A stretch of 64,000 bases of DNA from positions 2,172,501 through 2,236,500 of the forward strand of contig NZ_CP101125.1 of NCBI RefSeq assembly GCF_024296925.1, read 5' to 3'. The stretch is from Pseudomonas nunensis (GTDB taxonomy: Bacteria; Pseudomonadota; Gammaproteobacteria; Pseudomonadales; Pseudomonadaceae). Below the pieces are notes generated by a model that was not told the origin of the DNA, made no database searches, and saw nothing but the letters and a program-made list of their open reading frames with translations. Within the stretch, counting starts at the first letter, position 1; each line of letters starts with the position of its first letter. Positions 42,039 through 55,900 of the stretch are shown here, piece after piece. A program made the translations under genes and the position numbers.

Positions 42039-43769
42039 ATGAAAGGCGAGAAGAAAGAGAAGAAGCCAAAGAAGGACAAAAAGCCGAAACCCGGCTCGGT
42101 CATGCGTCTGTTGTGGCGCAGTCATCCTTGGCTGACCTTCTTCACCTTGATCACCGGCATCATCAGCGGCGTGGCGTCCATCGCCGTGGTCAGCGTGATC
42201 AACAAAGCCATTCATGAAGAAGGCTCGCGCACCGATGCACTGATCTGGTTTGTCGGGCTGAGTGTGGTGGCGCTGATCTTCCGCAACGGCGCCGCGCTGT
42301 TTCCGGCCTACGCCAGCATGCGCATCATGACCCGGTTGCGCATCGCCCTGTGCCGCAAGATCCTTGGCACGCCGCTGGAAGAAGTCGACCGCCGTGGCCC
42401 GCCCAACGTGCTGACCATGTTGACCAACGACATCCCGCAGTTGAACACCACACTGGTGGTCATGCCCACGGTGTTGATCGAGGCGACCGTATTTATATTC
42501 GGCATCGCCTACCTGGCGTACCTGTCGTGGGTGGTGTTCGCCTTGACCCTGACGCTGATGGTCGTCGGCGTCATCCTCTATATGTTCTTTTTCCTGGGCG
42601 GCATTCGTTACTCCGGCCGGGTCCGTGATGAGTTCACCTCGTTCAACGAATACACCCATGCCCTGGTGTTCGGCCTCAAGGAACTGAAGCTCAACGGCAT
42701 CCGCCGCCGCTGGTTCGCCCGTTCGGCGATCCAGGCGTCTTCCACGCGGGTGGCGCGCTTCAACTTCATTGAGCGTCTTTGGTACACCGCCGCCGACAAC
42801 GTCGGCCAGTTCACCCTGTCGCTGTTGATCGGTTGCCTACTGTTTGCCGCGCCATTGGTTATCGCCCTCGACCCGAAAGTCATGACCGCGAGTGTCCTCG
42901 CGGTGCTCTACATCATGGGACCGTTGTCTTTGTTGGTCGGGGCGATGCCGGTCCTGGCGGGTGGACGGATTGCGTGTACGCGTCTGGCCGAGTTTGGCTT
43001 CTCGATCAACGACCCGCACCCGGACCCGGTTGATCCGGAAGTACCCGCGACGCTGTTGCTGGAACACAAGAAATACTGGGACAGCATCGAACTCAAAGAC
43101 GTGCGCATGCACTACCAGGACAAAGTCACCGGGACCGGTTTCGGCCTGGGGCCTATCGATTTGAGCATCCAGTCCGGTGAGCTGATCTACATCGTCGGCG
43201 GCAACGGTTGCGGCAAAAGCACCCTGGCCAAAGTGATCTGCGGCCTCTATATCCCGCAAAGCGGCGAAGTCCTGCTCGACGGCACAGCCATCAACGATGA
43301 CACCCGCAGTGATTTCCGCGACCTGTTCTCCGCGGTGTTCTCCGACTTCCACCTGTTCAATCGCCTGATCGGGCCGGACGAGGAAGAGGGTAGCCCCGCG
43401 CTGGCCCAAAAGTACCTGGAAACCCTGGGCCTGGCGGACAAAATCAAGATCGACGGGCTCGGCTATTCGACCACCAAGGAGCTGTCGTACGGCCAGCAAA
43501 AACGCCTGGCGCTGGTCTGCGCGTACATGGAAGACCGGCCGATCTACGTACTGGATGAATGGGCTGCCGACCAGGATCCGCCGTTCAAGAAATTCTTCTA
43601 TGAAGAGCTGCTGCCGGACCTCAAACGGCGCGGCAAAACGGTGCTGATCATCACCCACGACGACCAATACTTCCAACTGGCCGACCGCATCATCAAGTTG
43701 GCCGACGGGCACATCGTCTCCGATATCAACTGCACCGCCCGCGACAAAAGCTTGAGCTCCCTGGCGTAG
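42039..43769 (+). CDS. syrD: SyrD/PvdE-type cyclic-peptide ABC exporter
   Basis: The 576-aa protein fuses a six-helix membrane domain (about residues 20-310) to an ATPase domain. It shows Walker A GGNGCGKST (from about residue 387), signature LSYGQQKR, Walker B PIYVLDEWAADQDP (from about residue 501) and the switch His in IITHDD. The tryptophan after the catalytic Glu (DEW) and the overall length match SyrD (566 aa) and the cyclic-peptide exporter family. It probably moves the mycin and/or peptin across the inner membrane. The N-terminus is very lysine-rich (residues 2-17). The ATG has GAGGA upstream. It lies 135 bp before the small ORF preceding the peptin NRPS. Confidence 0.95.
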   Translation: MKGEKKEKKPKKDKKPKPGSVMRLLWRSHPWLTFFTLITGIISGVASIAVVSVINKAIHEEGSRTDALIWFVGLSVVALIFRNGAALFPAYASMRIMTRLRIALCRKILGTPLEEVDRRGPPNVLTMLTNDIPQLNTTLVVMPTVLIEATVFIFGIAYLAYLSWVVFALTLTLMVVGVILYMFFFLGGIRYSGRVRDEFTSFNEYTHALVFGLKELKLNGIRRRWFARSAIQASSTRVARFNFIERLWYTAADNVGQFTLSLLIGCLLFAAPLVIALDPKVMTASVLAVLYIMGPLSLLVGAMPVLAGGRIACTRLAEFGFSINDPHPDPVDPEVPATLLLEHKKYWDSIELKDVRMHYQDKVTGTGFGLGPIDLSIQSGELIYIVGGNGCGKSTLAKVICGLYIPQSGEVLLDGTAINDDTRSDFRDLFSAVFSDFHLFNRLIGPDEEEGSPALAQKYLETLGLADKIKIDGLGYSTTKELSYGQQKRLALVCAYMEDRPIYVLDEWAADQDPPFKKFFYEELLPDLKRRGKTVLIITHDDQYFQLADRIIKLADGHIVSDINCTARDKSLSSLA

Positions 43770-43865
43770 CACCACGCCAAATCTTCCGACACCGCCCCCG
43801 AGCCTGACCACAGGCCGGGTCGGCGCATTGATTCCGTACCCACTCCAAGCGTGCCCGGTGCTGTG

Positions 43866-43885
43866 TGTTCCGGGCGGCACTGACA
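43866..43885 (+). promoter_or_regulatory. Weak syr-syp-like dyad before the peptin NRPS
   Basis: TGTTCCGGGCGGCACTGACA keeps TGT-CC and GACA at the right spacing but has a poor right half-site. It lies 109 bp before the NRPS ATG and only 19 bp before the 30-codon ORF. If it works like the other boxes, transcription would start inside that ORF, so the dyad and a translated ORF are partly in conflict. Confidence 0.3.
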
Positions 43886-43904
43886 AATCTTCGAGAAGGA
43901 ACTT

Positions 43905-43997
43905 ATGAAATTTATCGCTGCTCGTGCGTTGGGCGACTTTGTCGCGACAGGTTTTTCCTTGGTTGAGGCCTTGCGTGCCATGGAGTGCGGAGCATGA
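43905..43997 (+). CDS. 30-codon leader ORF overlapping the peptin NRPS start
   Basis: An ATG at 43905 preceded by a good ribosome site (GAGAAGGA, five bases away) opens a 30-codon frame. Its TGA overlaps the NRPS start as ATGA (43994-43997). The peptide begins MKFIAARALGDFVATGFSLV and ends AMECGA; it resembles nothing I recognise. The overlap suggests it delivers ribosomes to the synthetase start by coupling. The strong initiation site and ATGA junction are directly visible; translation is inferred. Confidence 0.45.
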   Translation: MKFIAARALGDFVATGFSLVEALRAMECGA

Positions 43998-46900
43998 ATC
44001 AACGTCTCGATCTGTCCGAAAGCTACCCGCTGACCGCCGCGCAGCGCGATATCTGGCTGGACCAGATGACCCAGGGCGATTCGCCCCTGTACACCATCGG
44101 TGGCTACATCCAGATCAAGGGCCGCATCGACCCCGAGCGTTTCCAGCGCGCCATCGAGTTGCTGATTCAAAAGCACGATGCCCTGCGCACCGTGCTGCTG
44201 CCCAACGTGGGCGAAGCGGGCGCGCCGATGCAGGCGCTGGCCGCCGCCATGGTGGAAAAGATTGAGCTGCAGGACTTTTCCGGTCACGCGGATCCCGAGG
44301 CCGCGGTGCAGGCCTGGATGCAGCAGCAGATCGAAATCGCGTTTCCACTGGATGGCCGTCGGTTGTTCCGTTTTCACCTGGCCAAGCTCAGCGAAACCTC
44401 GTTCTACTTCGTCGCCCACGTTCATCACCTGATCCAGGATGGCTGGGGCATCAGCCTGATGTTCGATTCGGTGGGCGAGCTTTACAGCGCTCTGGAGAAT
44501 AACCAGCAGCCGGATCTATCGGCGCCGTCTTATGTGGAATTCATCCACGACGATGCGCGTTATCGCGACTCCCCGCGTTTCGCCCGTGACCAGGCGTACT
44601 GGCTGGAAAAATACCGCGACGTGCCGGAGCCGTTGTTCGTCGCGCGTTACCGCGACCAGTACCCGGATCGCGGGGCGCCGAGCCGCGTAGTGACCCAGCG
44701 TTATGCGCATTCGTTGAACGACCGCATCGACGCCTTGGCACAATCGCTTCAGGTCTCGCGCTTCCACGTGCTGCTGGCCGCGCTGTATGTCTATTTCGTG
44801 CGTACGCCTGAACGCGATGAACTGGTGATCGGTTTGCCGATCCTCAACCGTTCCAACGCGAATTTCCGCAATACCTTGGGTTTGTTCACCCAAGTGAGTG
44901 CCGTGCGTTTGCAGTTCAGCGATGAATTGTCGTTCGCCGAACTGGCGCAAGAAATCGCGCGCACCCTCAAGCAGGACTATCGCCATCAGCGTTATCCGCT
45001 CAGCGACATGAACCGTTCGTTGGGCCTGCGTCGTGATGACCGCGCGCAGTTGTTCGACCTGTCGTTTTCCTATGAGCAGGTTGACCATCAGTTCATGTAT
45101 GGGCAGGCGCCGGCCAGTGTGGTCAAGAGTTCAAGCAACCATGAACAGACGCCGCTGACCATCCATATCCGCACCAGCCCCCACGATGAAACGGCGTGGA
45201 TGCACTTCACCTACAACGAGGCGTATTTCAAGCAAACCGACGTTGAGGCGATGGTTAAGCGCTTCATGTATGTGCTGGAGCAGGGGTTGGCGGACGGCGC
45301 GTTGCCTGTCCATGGTTTTCTGCTGCCGACGCCGGAAGAAGTGCTGACGCTGCAAACCTGGAACGCTATTGAGACGCCGTATGAACAGGACCGCACGATC
45401 CATGGTCAGTTTGAAGCCCAGGTACTGGCGCAACCCGATGCGGTTGCAGTGGTTTACGAAGATCAACAACTAACCTACAGCCAGTTGAATGCCCGGGCGA
45501 ATCAGGTCGCGCATCAGTTGCTGGCGCTGGGCATTCGCCCGGATGACCGGGTGGCGATTTGTGTTGAACGTGGTCTGGAGATGATCGTTGGTCTGATGGG
45601 GATCCTGAAGTCCGGCGCAGGCTATGTGCCGCTGGACCCGACGTATCCGCTGGAACGCCTGACGTTCATGCTCGACGACAGCGCACCGGTTGCGCTGCTG
45701 ACTCAATCGGGTCTGCTTCAATTGCTGCCGGCACTGGAGGCCCCGGTGCTGTTGCTCGATCAGCTCGAGGCGTCGGATCTTCAGCACAATCCCGATGTTA
45801 ACGTGCTGTCGCAGCACTTGGCCTACGTGATCTACACCTCCGGTTCGACCGGTCTGCCAAAAGGCGTGATGGTCGAGCATCGCAACGTAGCGCGGCTATT
45901 TTCAGCGACGCAAGACTGGTTCAACTTCGGCCCGCAGGACGTCTGGGCGTTGTTCCATTCCTTCGCCTTCGACTTCTCGGTCTGGGAAATCTGGGGCGCT
46001 TTGATTCATGGCGGACGCTTGCTGGTCGTCCCGCAACTGGTCAGCCGTTCGCCGGCGGATTGCTACGCGCTGCTGTGCGAAGCCGGCGTCACGGTGTTGA
46101 ACCAGACACCAAGTGCCTTCCGCCAGTTGATTGCTGCCCAGAGCGACACGCTGCATAGCCTGCGGCAGGTGATTTTCGGCGGCGAAGCGCTGGAAACCGG
46201 GATTCTCAAGCCGTGGTACGCCCGCGAAGCCAACACCAAGACGCAACTGGTCAACATGTACGGGATCACCGAAACCACGGTGCACGTGACCTATCGCCCA
46301 TTGACCGCCGCCGACGCGCAACTGGTCGGCATCAGCCCGATCGGCAAGCGCATTCCTGACTTGCGCCTGTACCTGCTCGATTCCCACGGCCAGGCAGTGC
46401 CAGTGGGCGTCGAGGGTGAGTTGTATGTCGGCGGTGCCGGTGTGGCGCGGGGTTACCTCAACCGCCCGGAACTCAACGCCACGCGGTTCCTGGACGATCC
46501 GTTCAGCGACACGCCACACGCTCGCATGTATCGCACCGGCGACCTTGGCCGCTGGCTGGCGGACGGCAACCTCGAATACCTCGGTCGCAACGATGACCAG
46601 GTGAAAATCCGTGGTTTCCGCATCGAACTGGGCGAAATCGAAGCCAAACTGGCGGCCTGCGACCACGTCCGCGAAGCCGTAGTCATCGCTCGTGAAGACG
46701 AACCGGGCGACAAGCGCCTGGTCGCCTACGTGATCGCAAAGGGCGGCGAACAACTGTCCGCCACCGAACTGCGCACCCAACTGCTCGGCGCCTTGGCCGA
46801 ATACATGGTGCCGAGCGCCTTCGTGACCCTGGCCTCGTTCCCGCTGACCGCCAACGGCAAGCTTGACCGCAAGGCCTTGCCGACGCCGGATTCGGCGGCC

Positions 46901-49900
46901 TATGCCAGTCGTGACTATGAAGCGCCGCAAGGCGCGGTGGAAATCACTTTGGCCGCGTTGTGGGTCGAGTTGCTCGGTGTCGAGCAAGTCGGGCGCCACG
47001 ACCGTTTCTTCGAACTGGGCGGGCATTCGCTGTTGGCGGTCAAGCTGATCGAGCGCATGCGTCAGGTCAACCTGAGCGCCGACGTGCGTGTGCTGTTTGG
47101 CCAGCCAACCCTGGCGACTTTGGCCGCTGCCGCCGGAGCCAGCAGCGGGATCGCCGTGCCGGACAACCGGATTCCCACCGATTGCGCGCGCATCACGCCG
47201 GACATGCTGCCCCTGGCCACCCTGCGCCAGGACGAGATCGATCGCATCGTCGCCACGGTGCCGGGCGGTGTGGCGAATGTTCAGGATATCTACGGATTGG
47301 TGTCGTTGCAGGAAGGCATCCTCTATCACCATCTGGCCACTGAAGTGGGCGATCCGTATTTGCTGCAAGCCACACTGCGCATGGGCAGTCGCGCGCAACT
47401 GGATACGTTTGTGCAGTCCCTGCAATCGGTGATCGAGCGCCACGACATCCTGCGCACTTCGGTGGCGTGGGAAGGGCTGGACGAGCCGGTGCAAGTGGTT
47501 TGGCGCGAGGCCCGGCTCGGCGCTTTCGAAGTGGCGCTGGACCCGAGTGAGGGCGACATCGCCGAGCAATTGCAGACCCGTTTCGACCCGCGTCACACCC
47601 GTTTCGATTTGCGCCAGGCGCCATTGATGCGTCTGCACTTCGCCGAAGACGTGGCCGGCGCGAGCTGGGTGGCGATTCTGCTGTTCCACCATTTGATCGA
47701 CGATGCGACGTCGCTGGCGCTGCTCGGCCAGGAAATCGAAGCGTTCAGTGAGGGCCGTTCGGCACAGTTGCCGGCGTCGGTGCCTTACCGCAATTACGTG
47801 GCGCAGGTCCGGCTCGGGGCGAGTCAGGTGCAGCAGGAAGCGTTCTTCGGCGAGATGCTGGGGGACGTGGACGAGCCGACCCTGCCGTTCGGTTTGCAGG
47901 ATGTGCAGGGCGATGGCAGCGGCATGGAAGAAGCGTCTCTGCCGCTGGAAGCCGAACTGGGCCAGCGTTTGCGCGCCCAGGCCCGGCGTCTAGGCGTCAG
48001 CAGCGCCAGCCTGCATCACCTGGCCTGGGGCCAAGTGGTCGGGCGTTTGGCCGGACGTCAGGACGTGGTGTTCGGCACGGTGCTGATGGGGCGCCTGCAC
48101 AGTGGCGAGGATGCCGAGCGTGCCTTGGGCATGTTCATCAACACCTTGCCGTTGCGCGTCGATGCCGGTGATCAAGGCGTGTTGGCAGCGCTGAAAACCA
48201 CCCACGCACGACTGGCCGCGCTGATGGGCCACGAACATGCACCGCTGTCCCTGGCGCAACGTTGCAGCGGCGTTGCTGCACCGGCGCCGCTGTTTAGCGC
48301 GCTGATGAACTACCGCCACGGCGCTGTCGGTGCGCAGGCGCCAAAAGATGCCGGCGATGCGCGACTCTGGGCGGGCGTGACGCTGCTTGGCGGTGAAGAA
48401 CGCACCAACTTTCCGCTGTCGTTGTCGGTGGATGACCTGGGCCAATCGTTCGGCTTGACGGTGCAAGCCGTCGCCGGCATTGGCGCCCAACGAGTCTGCG
48501 GTTACATGCATACCGTGCTGGAAGCGCTGGTCGATGCGCTGGATCACGACACGAATACACCGCTGCACCACCTCGCATTCTTGCCGGAAGTCGAACGCCG
48601 ACAGGTGCTTGAAGACTTCAATGCCTTTGACGCGAACTATCCGTCGGGGCTGATTCATCAGCTGTTCGAAGCGCATGCGGCGGAGCAGCCGGATGCTATC
48701 GCGGTGACCTATGAAGGCCAGCGCCTCAGTTACGCCGAGCTCAATCAGCGCGCCAACCAGATCGCCCATCGCCTGATCGAACTGGGGATTGGCGCAGATG
48801 ATCGCGTGGCGATTTGCGTGGACCGCAGCCTGGAAATGATCGCGGGCCTGATCGGCATCCTCAAGGCTGGCGCCGGTTATGTGCCGCTGGACCCGGCGTA
48901 TCCCGCCGAGCGTCTGACCTACATGCTGGATGACAGCGCGCCGAAAGTGCTGCTGACTCAACGCAGCTTGCAGGAACGTTTCCCGCAGCTGAGCGTGCCG
49001 GTGATGTTGCTCGACGCCGAGGCGGGTCTCAACGCGCAGCCGCAAACCAATCCCGATGTTCGTGAACTGACCGCGCAGCATTTGGCCTACGTGATCTACA
49101 CCTCCGGCTCGACCGGTCAGCCCAAAGGCGTGGCCATGGCCCACGGGCCGCTGGTCAACCTGATGCAGTGGCAAATCGCGCAATCGGTACCGGCGCGCAC
49201 TTTGCAATTCGCGGCTTTGGGTTTTGACGTGGCGTTCCAGGAGGTTTTCAGCACCCTGTGTGCGGGTGCCGAGCTGTCGCTGATCCATGCCGACACGCGC
49301 CTGAATTTCCACGCGTTGTTCCAGCATATCGCCCAGCAGAACATCGAACGCCTGTACCTGCCATGTGTGGCGCTGCAAGCCTTGGCTGAATCCGCGATCA
49401 GCGACGGTGCAACCGAACCTCTGGCCTGTGGGCTGCGCGATGTCATCACCGCCGGCGAGCAGTTGCGCATCACGCCACAGATCCGTGCTTTCTTCGAGCG
49501 TCTGCCGGGTTGCCGTCTGCATAACCATTACGGCCCGACCGAATCCCACGTCACCACCGCGCTGACGCTGCCGGATGATGTGGCGGCGTGGCCAATCTTG
49601 CCGGCCATCGGCTATCCGGTGGCCAACACCCGGATCTACTTGCTCGACGAACACTTGCAACCAGTGCCAGTCGGCGTGGCAGGCGAGATTCACATTGGCG
49701 GCGCCTGCGTGGCGCGGGGTTATCTGAATCGCCCTGACATGACTGCCGAACGGTTTATTCGCGATCCGTTCTACGCTGATGGGCGTCTGTACAAGACCGG
49801 TGACCTGGGTCGCTATCAGGCTGACGGCTGCATCGATTACCTGGGCCGCAACGACGATCAGATCAAGATTCGCGGTTTCCGCGTCGAGTTGGGCGAGATT

Positions 49901-52900
49901 GAATCGCGCCTCGGCCAGCATCCCGGCGTCAGGTCGGCGGCGGTACTTGCCCGTGAAGACAGCCCCGGCGACAAGCGTCTGGTGGCGTATTTCACCGCAC
50001 AAACACTGGATACAGCGCCGGACGCTGATTCGTTGCGCGCGCATCTCCAGGCTCTGTTGCCGGACTACATGGTCCCGGCAGCCTACGTGCTGCTGGAAAA
50101 ACTGCCGCTGTCGCCCAACGGCAAGCTCGACCGTCGCGCCTTGCCGGCGCCTGACGCCGACGCGTTTGCCAGCCGCGAATACGAAGCGCCGATCGGTCAT
50201 CTGGAAACCACCCTCGCTAGCCTGTGGGCCGAGGTGCTGGGTGTGGCGCAAGTCGGTCGGCATGACCATTTCTTTGAACTCGGCGGCCATTCATTGCTGG
50301 CGGTGAAGCTGATCGAGCGCATGCGTCACGCCGGATTAAGTGCCGATGTGCGCGTGCTGTTTGGTCAACCGACCCTGGCGGCACTGGCTGCGGCGGTTGG
50401 TGGCAGCACTGAAGTGGTGGTGCCGGCTAATGGCATTCCGCTCGATAGCGCCCAGATCACCCCGTCGATGCTGACGCTGGTCACACTGAGCCAGCAGACG
50501 ATTGATCAAGTCGTAGCGAAAGTCCCGGGCGGCGTGAGCAACGTTCAGGACATCTACCCGTTGGCGCCGCTGCAAGAGGGTATTCTTTACCATCATATCT
50601 CCGCCGAACAGGGTGATCCGTACCTGTTGCAAGCGTCGTTCGCCATGACCAGTCGCGCCCAGCTCGACGGGTTTGTGCAGGCGTTGCAGGCGATGATCGA
50701 TCGCCATGACATTCTCCGGACCGCCATGGTCTGGGAAGGGTTGGATGAACCGCTGCAAGTGGTGTTGCGCCGCGCTCAACTGACCGTCGAAGAAATTGTC
50801 GTCGATCCTGCATTGGGCGACGTCGCCAAGCAATTGGGCCAGCGTTTCGACCCGGCCCACACGCGTCTAGACTTGGGCAACGCACCGCTGATGCACCTGG
50901 CCTGCGCCTGGGATGCGAGTCATCAGCGTTGGGTGGCGATTCTGCTGTTCCACCACATCGCCCTCGACCACACCGCACTGGACGTGATGCACGACGAGAT
51001 GCTGGCGTACCAAAACGGTGAAGCCGAGCACCTGAATGCGGCCACGCCGTATCGCAATTACGTGGCCCAGGCTCTGCTGGGCGTGAGCCGCGAGCAACAT
51101 GAACGGTTCTTCCGCGACATGCTCAACGACGTCGATGAGCCGACGCTGCCGTTCGGCCTGCATCAAGTGCAGGGTGACGGTCGCGGCATTCAAGAGGTGA
51201 AGCTGAACCTTGATCCGCTGTTGAGCCAGCGTCTGCGCACCCAAGCGCGGCTGTTGGGGGTGAGTGCGGCGAGCCTGCATCACTTGGCCTGGGCTCGGGT
51301 GTTGGGCCGCGTTTCCGGTCGTGATGATGTGGTGTTCGGTACGGTGTTGCTGGGACGGATGCAGGGTGGCGTGGGCTCGGACCGCGCCCTCGGGATGTTC
51401 ATCAACACCTTGCCGTTGCGGGTGAAGGTCGGTGCGCAGGACGTGCGCAGTGGCGTGAAAGCCACCCATGCGCGGCTGACCGCGTTGCTTGGTCATGAGC
51501 ATGCTTCGCTGGCACTGGCCCAGCGTTGCAGCGGGGTGCCGGCGTCGTTGCCGCTGTTCAGCGCGTTGCTGAACTACCGCCACAGTGCGCACCAGGACAA
51601 CGATGGCGTTGAGCTGTGGGGCGGCACTGAAGTGTTGGGCGTGATGGAACGCACCAACTATCCGTGCATGTTGTCGGTGGACGATCAGGGCGAAGGCTTC
51701 CTGTTGAGCGTGCAGACAGCGGGCGCGGTGGATGCCTGGCGGGTCGGCGCTTATATGCAGACCGCGTTGGCGAGCCTGGTGGATGCGCTGGAGTTTGCGC
51801 CTGAATCGGCGGTGGATCAGCTGGATATTTTGTCGGCGGATGAGCGTCGGCAGGTGTTGATCGGGTTCAATTCCACTGAGGCGACGTATCCGCTGGATCA
51901 GACGGTGCATGGGCTGTTTGAGGCGCAGGTTGAGCGGACGCCGGATGCGGTGGCCGTGGTTTATGGCTTGGAGAGGTTGAGTTATCGCGAGCTGAATAGT
52001 CGCGCTAACCAATTGGCGCATCACCTGCGCGGGCAGGGTGTGAAACCCGACTCGCGAGTGGCGATTTGTGTTGAGCGCTCGGCGGAGATGGTCGTTGGGT
52101 TGCTGGCGATTTTGAAGGTGGGTGGCGGTTATGTGCCGCTGGATCCTGCGTATCCGCTGGATCGGATTGCCTACATGTTGCAGGACAGCGCGCCGGCTGT
52201 GGTGTTGGCTCAAGCTTCGACGCTGGGCTTGTTGGCCGACGCTTCGATGCCGGTGATCGATCTGGGTAGCGGCATTTGGCAGGACGAATCCGTCTCCAAT
52301 CCCGTGGTTGAAGGGTTGACGTCGGCGCATCTGGCTTACGTGATCTACACCTCCGGCTCTACCGGTCTGCCGAAAGGCGTGATGATCGAACACCGCAACA
52401 CCGTGAACTTCCTGACCTGGGCGCATCGTTCGTTTGACCATGCAACCTTGGCCAAGACGCTGTTCTCGACCTCGCTCAACTTCGACTTGGCAGTTTATGA
52501 ATGCTTCGCGCCGCTGACCTCGGGCGGCAGCATCGATGTCGTCACTAATGTGCTGGAACTTCGCGATGACATCACGCTGATCAACACTGTGCCGTCAGCG
52601 CTGAAAGCCTTGCTGGAATCGGGCGGACTGAGCGCCAATGTGCACACGGTCAACGTCGCCGGTGAAGCGCTAAAACGCAGTCTGGTGGAGAGTCTGTTTG
52701 AACAAACCAGCGTGCAGCGCCTGTGCAACTTGTATGGTCCGTCGGAAACCACGACATATTCGAGCTGGGTATCGATGGACCGCCAGGACGGTTTCGCCGC
52801 GCACATCGGCAAACCCGTGGCCAACACCCAGTTCTACTTGCTGGATGAACACCAGCAACCAGTTCCTTTGGGCGTGCCGGGTGAAATCTACATCGGCGGC

Positions 52901-55900
52901 GCTGGCGTGGCGCGCGGTTACCTGAATCGCGACGACCTGACTGCCGAACGCTTCCTCAGCGACCCATTCCGGCCCAACGCCCGCATGTACCGCACGGGCG
53001 ACCTCGGCCGCTACCTCCCCGATGGCAACATCGAATACCTCGGCCGCAACGACGATCAAGTCAAAATCCGTGGCTTCCGCATCGAACTCGGCGAGATCGA
53101 AACGAAACTCGCCCAGCACGCCGATATCAACGAAGCCGTGGTGCTCGCCCGCGAAGACGTGCCGGGCGACAAACGACTGGTCGCTTACTACACCGCGCCT
53201 GAAGCACTGGACATCGACGCACTCCGTCGCCACCTGCAAACGCAACTCCCGGATTACATGATCCCGGCGGCCTACGTCCATCTCGACAAACTGCCACTGA
53301 CGCCAAACGGCAAACTCGACCGCAAGGCCCTGCCAGCCCCCGACCTGGACGCGGTCATCACCCACGGCTACGAAGCCCCCCTCGGTGAAACCGAAATCAC
53401 CCTGGCGCGGATCTGGGCGCAAGTCCTCAACGTCGAGCAGGTCGGCCGTCACGATCACTTCTTCGAACTCGGCGGTCATTCCCTGTTGGCCGTCAGCCTG
53501 ATGGAGCGGATGCGTCAGGCCGGATTGAGTGCCGACGTGCGCGTGCTATTCAGTCAACCGACCCTGGCCGCACTGGCGGCGGCAGTTGGTGGCGAAAGCA
53601 GCGAGGTCAGCGTCCCGGCCAACCTGATTCCATCCAACTGCGAACACATCACCCCGGCCATGCTGCCGCTGGTCTCACTGACTCAGGCTGCCATCGAACG
53701 CATCGTCGCCACGGTGCCCGGTGGTGCCAGCAACGTGCAAGACATCTACCCGCTGGCGCCGCTGCAGGAAGGCATCCTCTATCACCACCTCGCCGCCGAG
53801 CAGGGCGACCCGTACGTGCTGCAAGCGCAATTCGCTTTCGACAACCGCCAGCGTCTGGATGATTTCACCCAGGCCTTGCAGGGTGTGATCAATCGCCACG
53901 ACATCTTGCGCACCTCGATGGCCTGGGAAGGGCTGGATGAACCGGTGCAAGTGGTCTGGCGCCAGGCCCAATTGTCTGTGGAAGAAGTGACGTTGGCCGC
54001 CGCAGAAGGCGATATCGCCGGTCAGTTGCGTGAGCGTTTCGACGCGCGTCACCATTGCCTGGATATCCGTCAGGCACCGTTGATGTGCATCCGCTTTGCC
54101 CAGGATGACCAGCGCTGGATCGCGACGTTGCTGTTCCACCACATGGCCCTCGACCACACCGCGCTGGAAGTCGTGCGCCAAGAAATGCAGGCGCACTTGC
54201 TGGGTCAGTCGGAGCAGTTGGGCGCGGCGGTGCCGTATCGCAACTACGTGGCGCAGGCACGCCTGGGTGTCAGCCGCGAAGAGCACGAAGCGTTCTTCCG
54301 CGCCATGCTCGGTGACATCGACGAGCCAACGCTGCCGTTCGGCTTGCAGGATGTGCAGGGCGATGGCCGCGATATCGAAGAGGCCAAGCAGTCTGTAGAC
54401 GCGGCGATGAGCCGGCGTCTGCGGGCCCAGGCGCGGCAGCTCGGCGTGAGTGCCGCAAGCCTGGTGCATCTGGCGTGGGCGCAGGTGTTGGGTCGGGTAT
54501 CGGGCCGCGAAGAAGTGGTATTCGGCACCGTGCTGATGGGCCGCATGCAGGGCGGCGAAGGGGCTGAGCGTGCCTTGGGCATGTTCATCAACACTTTGCC
54601 GCTGCGGGTCAGCGTGGGCGGCCAAGGTGCTCGGGCCGCCGTCAAGGCAACCCATGCGCGATTGACCGGGCTGTTGGGGCATGAACACGCGTCGCTGGCG
54701 CTCGCCCAGCGTTGCAGCGGCGTGGTCGCACCGACGCCGCTGTTCAGCGCGTTGCTCAACTTCCGGCATTCCGGCGCGGAACCTACGGCTTTGGGCGATT
54801 CTGCGGCCTGGAGCGGGATAACGGCGCTGGGTGGGGAAGAGCGTACGAACTATCCGCTGACGTTGTCGGTGGATGATTTGGGGCAGGGGTTCAGCCTGAC
54901 GGTTCAGGCTGCTGCCGGGATTGGAGCGCAGCGGGTCGGTGCGTTTATGCAGGCAGCGCTGGCGAGTCTGGTCGAGGCTTTGGAAAGCACACCGGATGCC
55001 GCGTTGTTTGATCTGGCGGTATTACCGGTGGCGGAGCGTGAGCAGTTGTTGGTCGGGTTTAATGCGACTGAGGCTGTGTATCCGCTGGACGAGACGGTTC
55101 ATGGATTGTTTGAGGCTCAGGTTGAGCGCACGCCGGATGCCGTGGCGGTGATTCATGGCTTAAACCAGTTGAGCTATCGCGAGCTGAATGAGCGGGCGAA
55201 CCGGTTGGCGCATTACCTGCGCGGGCAGGGTGTGCGGCCTGATTCGCGAGTGGCGATTTGCGTAGAACGTAGTGCCGGCATGGTCGTCGGGTTGTTGGCG
55301 ATATTGAAGGCGGGCGGCGGTTATGTGCCGCTGGATCCGGCGTATCCGCTGGATCGGATTGCCTACATGCTGCAAGACAGCACTCCCGCCGTGGTGTTGG
55401 CGCAAGCCTCGACATTGGGCTTGTTGGCCGAGGCGTCGATGCCGGTGATCGATCTGGATAGCAGCGTTTGGCAGGACGAATCCGTCTCCAATCCTGTGAT
55501 TGAAGAGCTGACGTCGTCGCATCTGGCGTATGTGATCTACACCTCCGGTTCAACCGGTCTGCCGAAGGGCGTGATGATCGAACACCGCAATACCGTGAAC
55601 TTCCTGACCTGGGCGCATCGTTCGTTCGATGACGCTACGTTGGCCAAAACCCTGTTCTCGACTTCGTTGAACTTCGACTTGGCGGTGTACGAATGCTTCG
55701 CGCCACTGACGTCCGGCGGCAGCATCAATGTCGTCACTAATGTGCTGGAACTGCGAGACGACATCACGCTGATCAACACCGTGCCGTCCGCGCTCAAAGC
55801 CTTGCTTGAATCCGGCGGACTCAGCAAAAACGTGCACACAGTCAACGTCGCGGGCGAAGCGCTCAAACGCAGCCTCGTCGAAAACCTGTTCGAACAAACC

